Positions 22,385 to 34,900 of a DNA stretch of 64,000 nucleotides are shown here, piece by piece. Source of the DNA: Pseudorasbora parva. Taxonomy: Eukaryota > Chordata > Actinopteri > Cypriniformes > Gobionidae. The first letter of the stretch is position 1; each line of letters starts with the position of its first letter. Location: positions 45,668,018 to 45,732,017 of the forward strand of contig NC_090177.1 of the NCBI RefSeq assembly GCF_024679245.1, read 5' to 3'. The position numbers and the translations under genes are program-made. The notes beneath the pieces are model-generated. The model saw only the letters and a list, made by a program, of their open reading frames with translations, did not search any database and was not told where the DNA came from.

Positions 22385-23290
22385 TCGTTCCGCCACGCCG
22401 TATAAGCGCCGCGGAAAGACGGAGCCCTTCTCACTCTCCCTCTTCTCTCGTTACATCGCGCTGTATAAGCGCCGCGGAGAGAGAATGTTAGAGGACATGA
22501 GAAAACTCAAGCCGAAGCTTTCTTCACTCTGCCGCCACCGCGGCTCTTCTTCCGCCGCCGCCGCAGAGTTGTCCTCACTCTTCCTCTTCTCTCTTTCCGT
22601 CACGCTACCGCCGTGGACAGAGAATACTCGAGCCGAAGCTCTCGTCACTATGCCGCCGTGCTGAGGAGGCGCCGCGAACTGACTGAGTTTTTCTCACTCT
22701 TCCTCTTCTCTCTTCCGTCGCGCTACCGCTGCGGACAGAGAATACTAGAGTAAATAAACAAACTCGAGCCAAAGCTCTCGTCACTATGCCACCGTGCTGC
22801 AGTAGCACCGCGGACAGAAAGATTTTTTCCTCACTCTTCCTCTTCTCTCGTTCCGTCGCGCTACCGCCGCGGACAGAGAATACTAGAGTAAATAAACAAA
22901 CTCGAGCCGAAGCTCTCGTCACTATGCCGCCGTGCTGATGAAGCACCGCGGACGGACAGTCTTCCTTACTCTTCCTCTTCTCTCGTTCAGTTGCGCTACT
23001 GCCGTGGACAGAGAATACTAGAGTAAATAAACAAACTTGAGCCAAAGCTCTCGTCACTATGCCGCCGTGCTGCGCCGTGGACAGACAGAGTTTTCCTCAC
23101 TCTTCCACTTCTCTCGTTCAGTCACACTACTGCCGCGGAAAGAGAATACTAGAGTAAATAAACAAACTCCAGCTGAAGCTCACGCCATGCTGAAGAAGCG
23201 TCTCGGACAGACAAAGTCTTCCTCACTCTTCCTCTTCTCTCGTTCCGTCGCGCCAAGAACCGCTGCGGACAGAAAATACTAGAGTAAGTT
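22385..23290. repeat. minisatellite, ~118-138-bp units
   Basis: A phrase aatactagagtaaataaaca (or aatact variants) recurs at 22623, 22741, 22879, 23014, 23145 and 23275, giving periods of 118, 138, 135, 131 and 130 bp. Each unit also holds a tctcgtcactatgccgccgt core and a cactcttcctcttctctcg core. Units vary by substitutions and indels. Repetitive peptides on the - strand (22605-23057) are shadows. Confidence 0.92.
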
Positions 23291-23650
23291 AGACGAGCGA
23301 GCTCAGGCTGTTGGGTATGTCAAGAACGTTCTCGCTGCAGCGCACGCTTACTGCCAAGGAAGTTGTAATGGCTGCCTTGTCATGATAGCGAGCGCCCCTT
23401 CCACAGCGCGTGTTTGCTAACTAGAGCGCGACTCACACGCTCACTGTCAGAGCATAAGGGCGTCGGAATATGGCTGCCAAGCTAAGCCTTTTTTCACTCT
23501 ATCACTTCCAGTCCCCTTTATTCAGGCGGCTGGAAAGGTTTTTACTCTGTAGACAAAGTGTCCACTACACAGTGTGCACCCCTACATATGAGCTGTTAAT
23601 TCAGCCCCACAAAATCACAAATAAATCCTGCCGCCGCGGATTACACCATG

Positions 23651-23871
23651 GACTTACTTATATTCTCCCAGTTCCCTTAGTTCAGGTGACTGAAGATGTA
23701 ATATTGCAGTCAACTAGCCTGTGGTCAAACACGCTTTCAGTCTAGACTAGAGCATAACGGCATTGTGGAATGGCTCCCATACCACCCGCACTTCCTTACA
23801 TTCTCCCAGTTCCCTTAGTTAAGTGACTGGAGATTAAATATTGCTGTCAACTAGCCTGTGTTAAACACGCT
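23651..23871. repeat. two-unit tandem repeat, 140-bp period
   Basis: The run at 23651-23731 (ttctcccagttcccttag core, then tcaactagcctgtg) recurs at 23791-23871 with small indels. It lies within the DIRS-like leader. Confidence 0.75.
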
Positions 23872-24169
23872 CGTCTGCACACTAATGCTGTGTGCGTTTA
23901 CCCCTGTGGACTCGCTCACTGGTTTGCACCGTGGGTATTCTACGTAGGTTGCGCCCACTACACTGTGCGCGCCACTGCACATTGTTTACAACTACACACA
24001 AAAGAGCTTTTTCTATGTAGGAAATGTGCCCACTTTACAGTCTGCACTCCTGCATAGCTATCAAAATCCAGTGTTCGGCATTTTGCGTACGTGAGTTTTT
24101 GTTGTAGATGTCTAAAAAAAAAAAAAAATTGTTGTGTATTGTGCTAATTAATTGAGATTTCTTACAGCT

Positions 24170-24280
24170 CTTACAGGTTGTTGGCCTTGTCTGTTTCGTT
24201 GCTTCTATTACTCTCCCCTTTTTTGTAAGTTGCTTTGGATAAAAGCGTCTGCTAAATGATTAAATGTAAATGTAAATGTA
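24170..24280 (+). mobile_element. SINE/LINE 3' tail
   Basis: gttgctttggataaaagcgt followed by ctgctaaatgattaaatgta and tandem aatgta units is a widespread fish retroposon 3' tail. The body upstream is not identifiable. Confidence 0.65.
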
Positions 24281-24570
24281 ATGCACCCAAGCACTTTTCA
24301 CAAAGCCCACTCTCGCACACACAATATAAACGGAAGACGAGAGAGAACCAGGCCTGGATAGTTTTATTATGTTTGTGTGGGCAGTCGTCCGTGAGGGGCT
24401 GCCCACGTTTTATTTTGTGGGTATTTGCGGGCAGTCGTCCGTGAGGGGCTGCCCGCGGTTTTACTTTCGTTTTGTTTATTTATTTTGAATTAAAGTTTTG
24501 AAGGTTCGCCGGTTCCCGCCTCCTTTCTGCCAGCTAAGAACTTCGTTACACTGGTGCCAAAACCCGGGGG
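24281..24570 (+). mobile_element. LTR fragment with putative primer-binding site
   Basis: The stretch ends ttcgttaca at 24550 and is followed by tggtgccaaaacccggg (24552-24568), which looks like a tRNA primer-binding site next to an LTR. Inside, a 26-bp segment (gggcagtcgtccgtgagggg and six more bases) is repeated at 24379-24404 and 24429-24454. GC-rich sequence to about 25000 may be the leader/gag start of the same element. Its family is unknown. Confidence 0.5.
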
Positions 24571-25002
24571 GAAGGAGGGACATGCTGTCGAAGAGCCCTC
24601 ACTGCTGAGGGGGATCGCGGTGCTGAGGAGGTCGGGCAGCGCGGATGAATGAGGACCGCGAGGGCTGCCTGAGGCGATGGTGCTGGAGCGAGGAAGGTGG
24701 GACAGAGACCTCACTGCCGTGCCCCTGGGTCGAGGTGGGGTGGCTGCCTTCCGAGAGGGAGCGGAGGAGTCGCCGCACTTGCCATGAGCCGGAGCCTACT
24801 GCCGTCCGCCTGATAGGGGAGGAGCAGGGAGCGCGGGGCTCACTGCCGGGTCCCTCAGTAGGAGGAGCCACTGCCGGCCGCCAGGGGGCGGAGGAGGATC
24901 GAGCTGTCCACCAAGCGTCCAGTGCCATCGCACAGCACCGCGAGGAAGAGCCTCTCGGCGGGCGGAGGGCCGAACGGCAGTGTGTCTGGGAACCGGACCA
25001 GA

Positions 25003-25530
25003 TTCTCTTCACTGCATGGCTAAGCATCTCCTTTTATGGGCAGAGCACAATCTGAGCTCCCTAAGGGCGGCTCACGTGCCAGGTATTCTGAATCAGGGTC
25101 CGGACATGTTATCCAGAGGACCCATTCCCCCAGGGGAATGGTCTCTTCACCCGCATTTCAGCTTGCACAGCACACGCTGCCCAATATTTTTCTGCAAACG
25201 CAGGGATGCCCTGGCCCATGTTTGGCCCAGACTCCCTCTATATGCTCCCTCCGATCGCGATGCTGCTGCAAACCATCAAAAAAGATCAGGGAGACAGTAT
25301 CCACAGTGCTTTTAATAGCCCCACTTTGGAAGAACCGCACACGGTTCTCCGAACTGATTCAGCTGTCAGACACAGCCCTATGGCCCATTCCGCTGAGGAA
25401 ATACCTCCTTACGCAGACGAAAGGGAAGATCTGGCATCCCAGTCCCGAGCTGTGGGCCCTCCACGTATCGCCCATCAACAGGTATCCGGAAACCTCTCTG
25501 GCAAGTTATGAACACTATTTCGGAAGCTAG
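25003..25530 (+). pseudogene. DIRS-like RNase H/linker remnant
   Basis: The + strand frames show AKHLLLWAEHNLSSLRAAHV, PGILNQGPDMLSRGPIPPGE, then RRDALAHVWPRLPLYA, equivalent to the domain at 16020-16530. A frame change lies near 25200-25320. It has no RT upstream. Confidence 0.78.
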
Positions 25531-25579
25531 AGCCCCCGCTATCTGGCAGCGCTGCTTTGAAATAGTCAGTGGTTTTCTA

Positions 25580-26470
25580 ATCAGTGTGCTGCGCGAAACA
25601 TCGACACACACTCATGCGAACTGGCGGAACTGCTTGCTTTCTCCAAGAGCTAATAGACGCGGGTTGTTCCCCCTCCATGCTCAAAGTATATGTCTCCGCC
25701 ATAGCAGCTAACCACGCTCTGATCGCGGCACATTCACTAGGGAAAAGTGATCTTATTGTATGTTTTCTTAAAGGGGCCAGGAGATTAAACCCTTCTTGCC
25801 TCTTGCTCAGTCCCTATTTGGGACCTCGCCGTGGTTTTAGAAGCCGTGAAGGGTCCCCCTCCTAACCACTTCAGACCACGAGCTTGAAGCACATATCACT
25901 CAAAACTGCTTTTCTGCTGGCTTTGGCCTCGGTTAAGCGAGTGGGTGGCTTACACGCACTCTCCGTGAGCCCTTCCTGTCTTGAGTTTGAGTCCAGCAAC
26001 TTCAAGGTTGTGCTCAAACCGAGGCATGGTTTTATACTCAAAGTGCTATCAACCCCTTCAGTATGCAGGTCATTACACTGCTTCCTTTACCCGCGTCTCA
26101 GAGAGAATAAGACGCGAACCTATTCTGCCTAGTCAGAGCATTGAGATTGTATCTAGAGCGCTCCGCCCCCTTCAGGCAGTCGGATCAGCTCTTCATTGCT
26201 TCGGTGGCCGCACTAAAGTTTGTGCTGTCATGAAACAGACTCTCACACTGGATAGTGGATGGAGTCCCACTAGCATATAGGTCTAGAACCTAACCTGTCC
26301 TACAGGCATTAAAGCCCACTCCAGTAGAGGCATGGCCTCGTCTTGGGCTTGGTCATGTGGCACTTTCATGGAAGATATCTGTGCGGCGGCAGGCTGGGCC
26401 TCTCCGCCCACTTTTATAAGATTCTACAATTTGGAGGTCCCAGCTTTACAAGCAGTGCTTTTCTTCGTCT
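25580..26470 (+). pseudogene. DIRS-like tyrosine recombinase, broken
   Basis: Frames at 25584-25865 (SPSMLKVYVSAIAANHALIA) and 25884-26132 (TAFLLALASVKRVGGLHALS, first Arg box) are followed near 26325-26440 by SSRGMASSWAWSCG (H-x-x-R region) and AGWASPPTFIRFYN (Trp/Tyr region) in another frame. Stops and frame changes separate the boxes. Catalytic residues look conserved but the protein is not continuous. Confidence 0.78.
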
Positions 26471-26789
26471 AGGGCTCTATCTGCAGCCCTGGCAACACAA
26501 TTGCTTATTGCGTTCCGCTTACACTCAATCGCTCATAGCACCATTACACTCTACCATAGATCTGACTATGTCCGGTCAGGTGTTCAAACGAAATGACTCT
26601 TCCGGTTCTTTCATTCTCCTTATGAAGCCCGCCTGTGTCGGTCTCTCTAAAGGTTTTTTGACTTTCCCTCATTCAGTTGGGGATTTTAGTTATATTACTA
26701 TTTGGCTACTTGTCAATTAATATAATGAATATATTAAATGAATTCAAAGTGATTATAATGCATATAATATAAATATAATAAATAATTAG

Positions 26790-27118
26790 CACCAAAAGAT
26801 GCACATTTTTATTTCTAAAGTTTTTTCATCATAAACTGCTTTAATTTGGAATGAGAGATTCAGGGAAAGCTGTATCAGGCATCTATTTATTGCATCTTTA
26901 CTTGCAGCTGATTGGTCCAGTTTGGGTTTGCGATCTCTAACCCAGAATAAACCGGCCCCAGAGCAGGTTAGCCTTGCAGTGTCAGTTACCATGATGATAC
27001 ACACCGCTAAAAACCAATCCAGCTTCTTGAGCCCGAAAAAACCCCAGAGTTTGCTCAAAATAATCTCGAAATTACCTGGGTAACAACTGAAACCAGCTTT
27101 GTGCAACAGGCCACAGGT
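26790..27118. mobile_element. half of a MITE related to 44380-45225
   Basis: The run ctgattggtccagtttgggt ... ccccagagcaggttagcc matches 45012-45090 in order and spacing. It ends near aggccacagg. Only one end of the element is seen here. Confidence 0.5.
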
Positions 27119-27357
27119 GGCTTGTTCTAGTTTAAATTTCCACAGATCACTTTTAATTTGACACTGACATCATACCTACCTGAGTACAGTATATTAGAAA
27201 TACATAGTGAACTTTGTTGTAGAATCAGTCCTAATGACGAGATAGTTTGGCCTTCTATTCTTGACTGAGCCCTCCCCATGACTACATGAGTGTTTTATCA
27301 GGATGGAGTGAGTGATGGGCCGTCCCAGAGAGGGGACAGGGTGTCCTGTTCTCCCAA

Positions 27358-27364
27358 TATAAAG
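27358..27364 (+). promoter_or_regulatory. tnnc1: TATA box of tnnc1
   Basis: ccaatataaagctctg places TATAAAG about 55 bp before the start codon, so a transcription start near 27390 would give a short 5' UTR. No other factor site is claimed. Confidence 0.65.
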
Positions 27365-27418
27365 CTCTGTGTCCTGCACTAGCGTCCTGTCCTTCTGATC
27401 TCCTCACATCTCCTCACG

Positions 27419-27442
27419 ATGAACGATATCTACAAAGCAGCG
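27419..27442 (+). CDS. tnnc1: tnnc1 exon 1 coding part
   Basis: Encodes MNDIYKAA; donor gtgagt at 27443, phase 0. Confidence 0.95.
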
Positions 27443-28927
27443 GTGAGTCCATGAGTTCAACTTTCTTGAGTTTAAAACAAAGTCTTTCAACAATGAATTA
27501 AGCATTCATAATACACTTTTTCATGAACTACTGTTATATAATACATCTAAATAATTAGCTGTTCATGGTTGCACTTTTAAAGAGTAGAGTATTTTATTTT
27601 GTTTTATTTTTTTCTTGGCACTGGGTCACTTTATACAAGTAGACGGTAATAACGTACTTACAAATGATTTACAATCTATTGTTTATTGTTAATATATTAA
27701 TATGATATTTACAAATAGTCAGTTCTTTGTCTATTGTCAATGCAATTAACTAATTTTTATATGTAAAAAATGTGATTGTTTTATGCTTTGTTTCTTTAAC
27801 TTTTTAACTGTAAATAGTTCTCTCTTTAGTTAAGCTCACAGAATGGGAAAATGTAAATACTGAATGATTTATACCAACATTAACTGCAAAAGTATTAGGT
27901 TTTCCTTAAAATATTGTTTTCTGTGATGGGTAGGGACACTGTAAGGGCACAGAATATACAGTATGAAAAACATTACACCCTTGGGGTAAGATTACCCATG
28001 AAGTGGCATGTTGATATAGTGTTATATTTTTTTTTAATTTAATATGTACTGTAATTCATGGGGTTATTATTCAATACTTCCATGGGGTAGATGTACACTT
28101 CAGACGTCTTGGCTATTGATTTAACCCTACAGGCTGTTTGAGTGAAATCAATTCATCAGAATTGCAGGACAAAGTCATAGAATAAATGGACCTTTCAGAC
28201 ACTTCTCTTTTACTCTGCTTTGTCTGACGGCTATATCGGTTTTTGAACAAAATGATTAGAACAAAATGTTAAAAAAAAAAATGTATATTGCCTACACATG
28301 CTAAACTTAAATCTAAAAATGGCCACATTGATGCACTTAAGAGGCATCTTCCTGTATCTGACGCTATAATGCATTACTGTAACATCCACCATTTACCATT
28401 TAAATGTAACCATAAGTTTCAATTTATAAAAAATATTAAGGAAAAAACATACTCATCATAAGGAGTATTATACATCTTCATAAACACATTATTGATTCAT
28501 AGAAAAGGTGATTTAATAATATCTGAGGCTATTATATATAAGGATTTATACTACTAGATATTAATGTTCAAAATAAAACATTATTATAACATTATTATAT
28601 TCTCTATTGCAGCAACAATGGCTGTAAATCATATTATAATGTGCATAAACGAGACTTCCCTCAAGCCGGAAACATAATGCTAAAGTCTTGAAAAGACAGC
28701 TCAAAATACCTCGACTCTTGAGCATTATCAGAGTTAGATAGGAGCCGCTGGAGAGGGCAGCAGCACCATCAGTCATGACTACACATGGAGCACCGCCTCC
28801 GCCCATGGCTAAATTTGGCAGGCTTTGCTCAGCCGTGTATGAGTGTCTGCATGCTGGAAATGCAGCGCTTAAGATAAAACACTCAAAGTCAGATTCCAGC
28901 ATTGTGTGTGCGTGTGTGTGTGGTGTA

Positions 28928-28967
<40 letters not shown>

Positions 28968-31900
28968 GTGTGTGTGTGTGGGGGGGGTTATCTCCACTGA
29001 TCTCTGTCTGAGATATACACGGGACTGTGAGTCTGGGAAGAACATCCTGGTTGGTGTTTGTGTCACATCAGTCTGGTGGTTTGTGTTGGATCAGAACACT
29101 CTTATTTAAGCAGCTGTCTCGTGAAATATCTTTTCTGGATTACCCCATCCATTGTTGGGCCACCTCATATCATGTATCTGCGGTGTGTTATTTTTAACCC
29201 AGATATACCTTTATTGGTGTTGAGTAATCTGCAAAATAACAAATTTCAGTGTGTCTTTGAATAAAATTAGAGTTTGGACTTAAGGAAACTAATGTTGTTA
29301 ATGGGGACACAACTTAGAAATATGTTTTTTTTACGCATTTAGCTGTATACGTATACATTTTGTACCGCATCAGTGTTTCGTCGGATCCGGCGTTTTGGAA
29401 GCGTGAATCCGATATTTTCTGAAACCGGGTCCTAGAGTGGATAAATCTGAAAATCATATTCTTACGTTTTCGTGTGTACAGCCAATCCGTATATTTTGTG
29501 AAACAGTGATGTCAACACACTACATCACTGCACACTACGTCCAGCACGGTGAAAGAGTTAACGGATACAACTACGGGCTCTAGGCATGCGCACATCAATA
29601 TCGCGTCATTGAATTACCGTATCTGCATTATGGGTACACTGTAAAAAAATGCTGTAAAAAAACGGCCACATTTTGACAGTAAAATGCTGTTTTCCATTAA
29701 AACAGTAATATACTGTAGAAAACAATGCATTCTGGGTAATATTTGTCATTTTCGAGAAAATAGCCAACAGTAATATACAGTGAATTAACAGCGCTTAAAG
29801 TTGACACTCAGAGGCTGTGTTCAAAATCACTCCCTATCCCCTTATTCACTATTCCCTACACTAGTTCACTGATATAGACCACTCAACAGAGAGAGAGGAA
29901 AGAAGAGAGTGAATTCAGACACTGATGAACACCTGCTGTTATCACTGAAGGAAAGAGAAACATGATTTCATCAACTGAAGATAAAGAGAAGACATTAAAT
30001 CTCTGAAGATCTCATCAGAGGATTGAACAACTCCACAAACAGCATTACCAGCTTCACACATTACTAACCAGACTGACTTTATTTCTGTCAGACGTCTACA
30101 GAAGCTCTTATTGGGAATTATCAGATGATGTTTGATTGTTTCTTCTGACGTTACCGTTATGGTGATCAGTGTTTGCTTTAGTTGGTAGAGGTGGGCAGAT
30201 CGATTCTAATATCGATAATATCGATACCAACGTTGGTATCGGTATTGATCGATACCAACGTGAAAATATCGATACTTAAGTTTCAGTTTCTCTCGTTTTG
30301 CGACCTGGCTGTGTTTGTCAAAATGCTGCTGCTGTCACAGAGCAGAGGAAGCTCTCAAGAGTGCTGCTCATGCTCGACACTGCTCTCCTCCCCCTCTCCT
30401 GTTTTGTACTGTCACGTGACTCACCACTAGCGCTACCACCAGCAGTCAGGCGCGCGCGCCGCTCAGCCGCGCATTTTAATTTTCAGCATTATATCGGATT
30501 AGAAGGAGAATTTGTTTTACATTTTTTATATTTATTGTGAAGTAAAACTTTGTGACTTTGTTTATTTAAGAAAAAATCCTGAAAAGAAGTGCACAAAAGA
30601 GGAGAAACAGTTTTTGTTAACATGCTACTTGAAAAGAGAATTTGTTTTTACATTTTTTATATTTGTGAAGTAATCATTTTGTAACTTTGTTTATTTAAAT
30701 AAAACAGAAGTAACCAAAAGTTGTTTCTGAACAAAAGCTTTTGTAGTACTGATTAATAACCCAAAATGGAAATCACAAAAACAAATTAAAAGTCATGAAA
30801 ATTAATTTAGATTTAGGTTGAAGATGCATCCACCTTAATTATTAAAAAGTATCGGTATTGGTATCGGTATCGGCGATACTGGCCCTGTATTTACTTGGTA
30901 TCGGATCGATACCAAATCTAGCGGTATCGCACACCTCTATTAGTTGGGCTCTTGAACATTGACACAATAACATTAGTTTTTCTCTCGCTGCTGTAATAGT
31001 GTGTTTTCAATACATTTGATTTAGCAAGCAAAGCTGAGAAAAAAATATGAGTTGGTTATGTTGACTATTTAATAATGGTTTAATTCACTAATAATTTACT
31101 AGTCTTATCTATAAACATATAGCTTATGCCAATTTTTTTGTAAAACTTGAACCCAATAATTTTATAACCTCATTGTTGCAACAACCAGATACTTTGAAGA
31201 GCATGGGAACAGCTTGTGGTCAAAACATCTGAATCAATCTGACTCACACAGACATCAAGAATCGGCGTATGAATCTCAGCCGTGGTGACACTCAAAACTC
31301 CCAGCATGCATTGCGGCACGAATAAATGATGCTGCTGAATAGCCTGGTTCTTTTCTTTAATTCTTACTATTTGCCTTTATTTTTGGTGCTGTTTTTGTGT
31401 TGACTTTAAGTAGTGTTTTGTGATGTTCAGAGTTGATCTGTTCGGTTTTTTTTATTGATTGTCACCATTGTTGAGATTCATATGCTGATTCTTCATGTCT
31501 ATGCGAGTCTAAATGACAGCAGAGAGCAAACAATTTGTTAAAATCATGACTTTATAAATCATTCATAACTAATTCCTAATCAGTGGTTGATAATTTCAGA
31601 AGGGTCCCAGTTTAATAACGTAAAATAAGAGTTGATATGTGTTTTTAAAAGAATGGGTTTGTTTAGGGAAAAACACTGGACAAGATTAACAAGCTAAACA
31701 TCCTATTACAATTATAGCAAACCACAGCCAATAACTTCAGACCATTTTTTTTCCTTAGCTATTTTGCTACAATAAATGTGTTTAAGAAACTCACAGTTAT
31801 AGCAGACAAAGAAAGACTATCATTACAAAGTCAAGGGCCAAGAGCCCAACTGAAGCAAACACTGGTCACGATAATGGTGACCAAATATTTTCTATTAAAC

Positions 31901-34900
31901 ATCAACACCTAAAGATCTGATAATTCTCAATAAGAGCTTCTGTAGACGTCTGACAGAAATAAAGTCAGTCTGGTTAGTAATGTGTGAAGCTGGTAATAAT
32001 GTTTGTGGAGTTGTTTAATCCTCTGATGAGATCTTCAGAGATTTAATGTCTTCTTTTATCTTCAGTTGATTTCATCTAAAGCTGTGGCTGAAGTCAGTTG
32101 TAGTTCTTGTGTTTCTCTGTCCTTCAGTGATTCTTGTTAACAGGTGTTCTCAGTTATCAGTTAATTAATCTCTTAATTATCTCATTAACTTCATCAATGC
32201 TTCAATTACTCTAACACTTTGTTGTGTGTACACTCTTCAGTGTTCATTTAAAACTGAAGATTTTGCTGTGGGGTTAAAAGGGTTAAAGGGGTTAGATGAA
32301 AAAACCCACAGAGGGAACCGTAAATTAACAGTAAGAAACTGTAAATTCATTTACGGAAAAGTACTGTAAAAAAACGGCACTTTACTGGAACCAGAGCTGC
32401 CAGTAGATTACCGTTAAATCAAGGAAAAACAGTAATATACTGTAAAACGTAACAGTCAGATTTACCAGATGAATCAAGATATTTTCACTGAAATATTAGT
32501 GAAAGTTATTAGAAAAAAGTTGTGTAAAGTCAGTAACTGATAAGGAGAGTAAATATTAAAATGACCTGTGTTTATGTGTTGTTGCACAAGATGATATAGA
32601 AGAGTAGCCTGACAAGCCAGACCCACATCAAGATGTTTGGTCTGGGAACTCACCATAGACAGGGCTCAGTCTGAGGGGCGGATAAACGGTTGTCTTTCAA
32701 ACTCCCTCTGCACGCGATAGGATAGCGCTACACCAACCGGAGCAACGACGGTGAAGGGGAGCTCGCTGACTGATTACACATTCACCGTATCCGGTCGGCT
32801 AAACTCCGAACACATCTTCCCTTTTTAAGAATGACTTCAGTGCCGCTCTTTGTTCTTTTCTCAGAGGAAAGCTTAACTCCAAGTCTTCCGGAGGCGCGGG
32901 CAGAGCTGATACGAAAGAATGCCGCCATTCGCCAGTTTCTGTGTTTACTAGAAGCACGCAAACGCAACTCGGCCGTCATCATTATGGCCCCGCCCACCGA
33001 CTCTATACACGATGTGATTGGGCCGTCCAGATTCTGAGGAATACAGCTCAGATAGGAATTGAGAGTTGCTAGACCACACTTGCGGGCAAATTAAATTTGC
33101 TGCCGCTAGGGTGCGTCTAGATTTCTAGGCTAATAGAAGAGATCTTTTAGTTGAATTCATTAGTTTTGTGGGTTACCGTTGTGCTGAAGAGTAGAGCCTG
33201 TGCTTCAGTCCAGGATGAGCAGAGAAACATTGATGATATGCTGCCTGATGCTTTATTTAACGGCAGTGACTGTGTTTGCTGATGCAGTTATGAGCCGTTT
33301 GTTGAGTAATTTATCACATACGTGTGTGCTATTGCTCACAACGAACCCCAAAGATTGAAGTTAAAGTCATGTTTCTAAATCATTTTACTACTACACCTTA
33401 CAAGTGTGTAATGACTCAAATGAAGTTTTACGATACAAACACCTATAAATACTAGTTTTAAAATGAGAACTGTTTGAAGCGATCAGTTTTCCAAATTAAA
33501 AGTTACCTTTCATGGTATTATTACGGTAAAATACTGTAAAAATGAGAGCTGTATATAAACAGTAGAGGGCTGTAAATTAACAGTACATTGCTGGAACCAC
33601 AGCTGCCAGTAGATTACCGTTATTTTACGACACACTTTTTTACAGTGTAGGTTTAGGGCTGGGGTAGGTGTAGGCATTAATAAAATATCTGTTAAGTAGC
33701 AAATGTATTTATTGTTATTTTATTGTGAGATTTTGCCTCACCTCCGACCACTGCTATAACCCTTCTAGCCACAACTCTTCTTCTCAGTCTTCAGTGTATT
33801 TCTGTGGCAGAATTACATGGCCTGGCATACTACATTGTTTTGAGTCGGTTTTGGTGATCTCGTGTGGACGGAGATATTTCTTGAAATGAGGGGGGGGAGA
33901 GATCGGATTGGGAAAGCTCTGGCTTCATGTGGACGGGGCCTTAGTTCCTGCCTGTTTTCTGTTCAGTGTCTGGTTTTGTCTTCTCTGTAAATAAACTTTG
34001 TAATTACCTTTACCTGATCCTCGTCTTCATCTTCCTCAGACCTAAGTGTGACAACTGTGATGCAACCCTTTTCATTTTTAAAATTAATTTAATGATTGTT
34101 ACAAAAATACCAATATCACACAAATCCACACAATATCTGTGTGCATGTTTGTGTTTATTTGTGTAGTGTACATCATGTTTTGACTTTGCCATAATGATTG
34201 ATCCATTGATGTCTTCAACAGGCAGAGCAGCTCACTGATGAGCAGAAAAACGGTATGGTATAGTATTACATATAGTTTTGGTTTACATATTAGGTCTCAG
34301 ACTAGCCAAAATGTTATGTGATATGTTCTAAAATGGGTCTAGATTATACATTTTTTGCTACCTACAGTGCTGTAAAAAATGACACGATAATAGTGTAAAA
34401 TAACAATAAAAATATAAATGGACCCGATGCTATTTAAATTGGATTTGATATTTGGGGACACTAAAATTTCAACTAAATATCCAAATAATTTGAATTACTA
34501 AACTAAATTAACTATATCAACTATATTACTGATCTTCCCGCATTGACAATATATGATAACTGAAATGAGCTGATAACATCACTGTTTTCACCAGAGCGGC
34601 TGTACAGCTGAATCAAATTCTGTTGCATTATTTTCCTGTTAACACTGTGAAGCTGCTTTGAAACAATCGTCATTGTAAAAAGCGCTATATAAATAAGGTT
34701 GACTTGAATATTTGGACAGTAATTTGGCCATCCAAAATCATGTTCCTATGTTAATTGCACAGGCTTATTTTGTCCATTAGATTGAAAGATCTGAAAAACA
34801 ACATATGATTATACCCACCCATAGACCCTGCCCTCAAAGAAATCAGGACAGAAGTGGCTGAAAGTGGACAAAAGAGATAAAACACCAGGTGTAAACAAGT

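Larger units (their letters stand above)
21740..26700 (+). mobile_element. second DIRS-like element, rearranged
   Basis: The + strand begins with a promoter-like leader, a GT microsatellite and a minisatellite, and ends with RNase H-tail and tyrosine recombinase remnants like those of the 14480 element. Gag and RT are missing and an LTR-type fragment plus a SINE-like tail occupy the middle (about 24170-25000). The limits are estimates: no clean terminal inverted repeat could be matched. It is a different subfamily from the 14480 copy judging by its recombinase sequence. Confidence 0.65.
29637..33647. mobile_element. 4.0-kb CACTG-ended foldback element (CACTA-like)
   Basis: Starts cactgtaaaaaaatgctgta and ends ttttacagtg; the flanks repeat TA (29635-29636 and 33648-33649), a 2-bp duplication. 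Inner arms 29938-30180 and about 31840-32150 are inverted complements (tctgtcagacgtctacagaa and its complement), so half the element folds on itself. No transposase is present. Two hAT-like insertions sit inside (30186-30939, 32605-33132). CACTA (EnSpm) membership is inferred from ends and duplication size. Confidence 0.75.

Noticed and set aside
22258..22664. Cys-Val-rich frames
   Set aside because: Artefact of the GT microsatellite and downstream minisatellite.
22605..23057. 150-codon repetitive - strand frame
   Set aside because: Follows the minisatellite period; no independent coding evidence.
22385..23290. CRISPR-like array
   Set aside because: Units are contiguous degenerate tandem repeats without unique spacers, in a vertebrate genome.
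24599..25027. 142-codon - strand frame
   Set aside because: GC-rich LTR-leader sequence; no domain, and the other strand is equally open.
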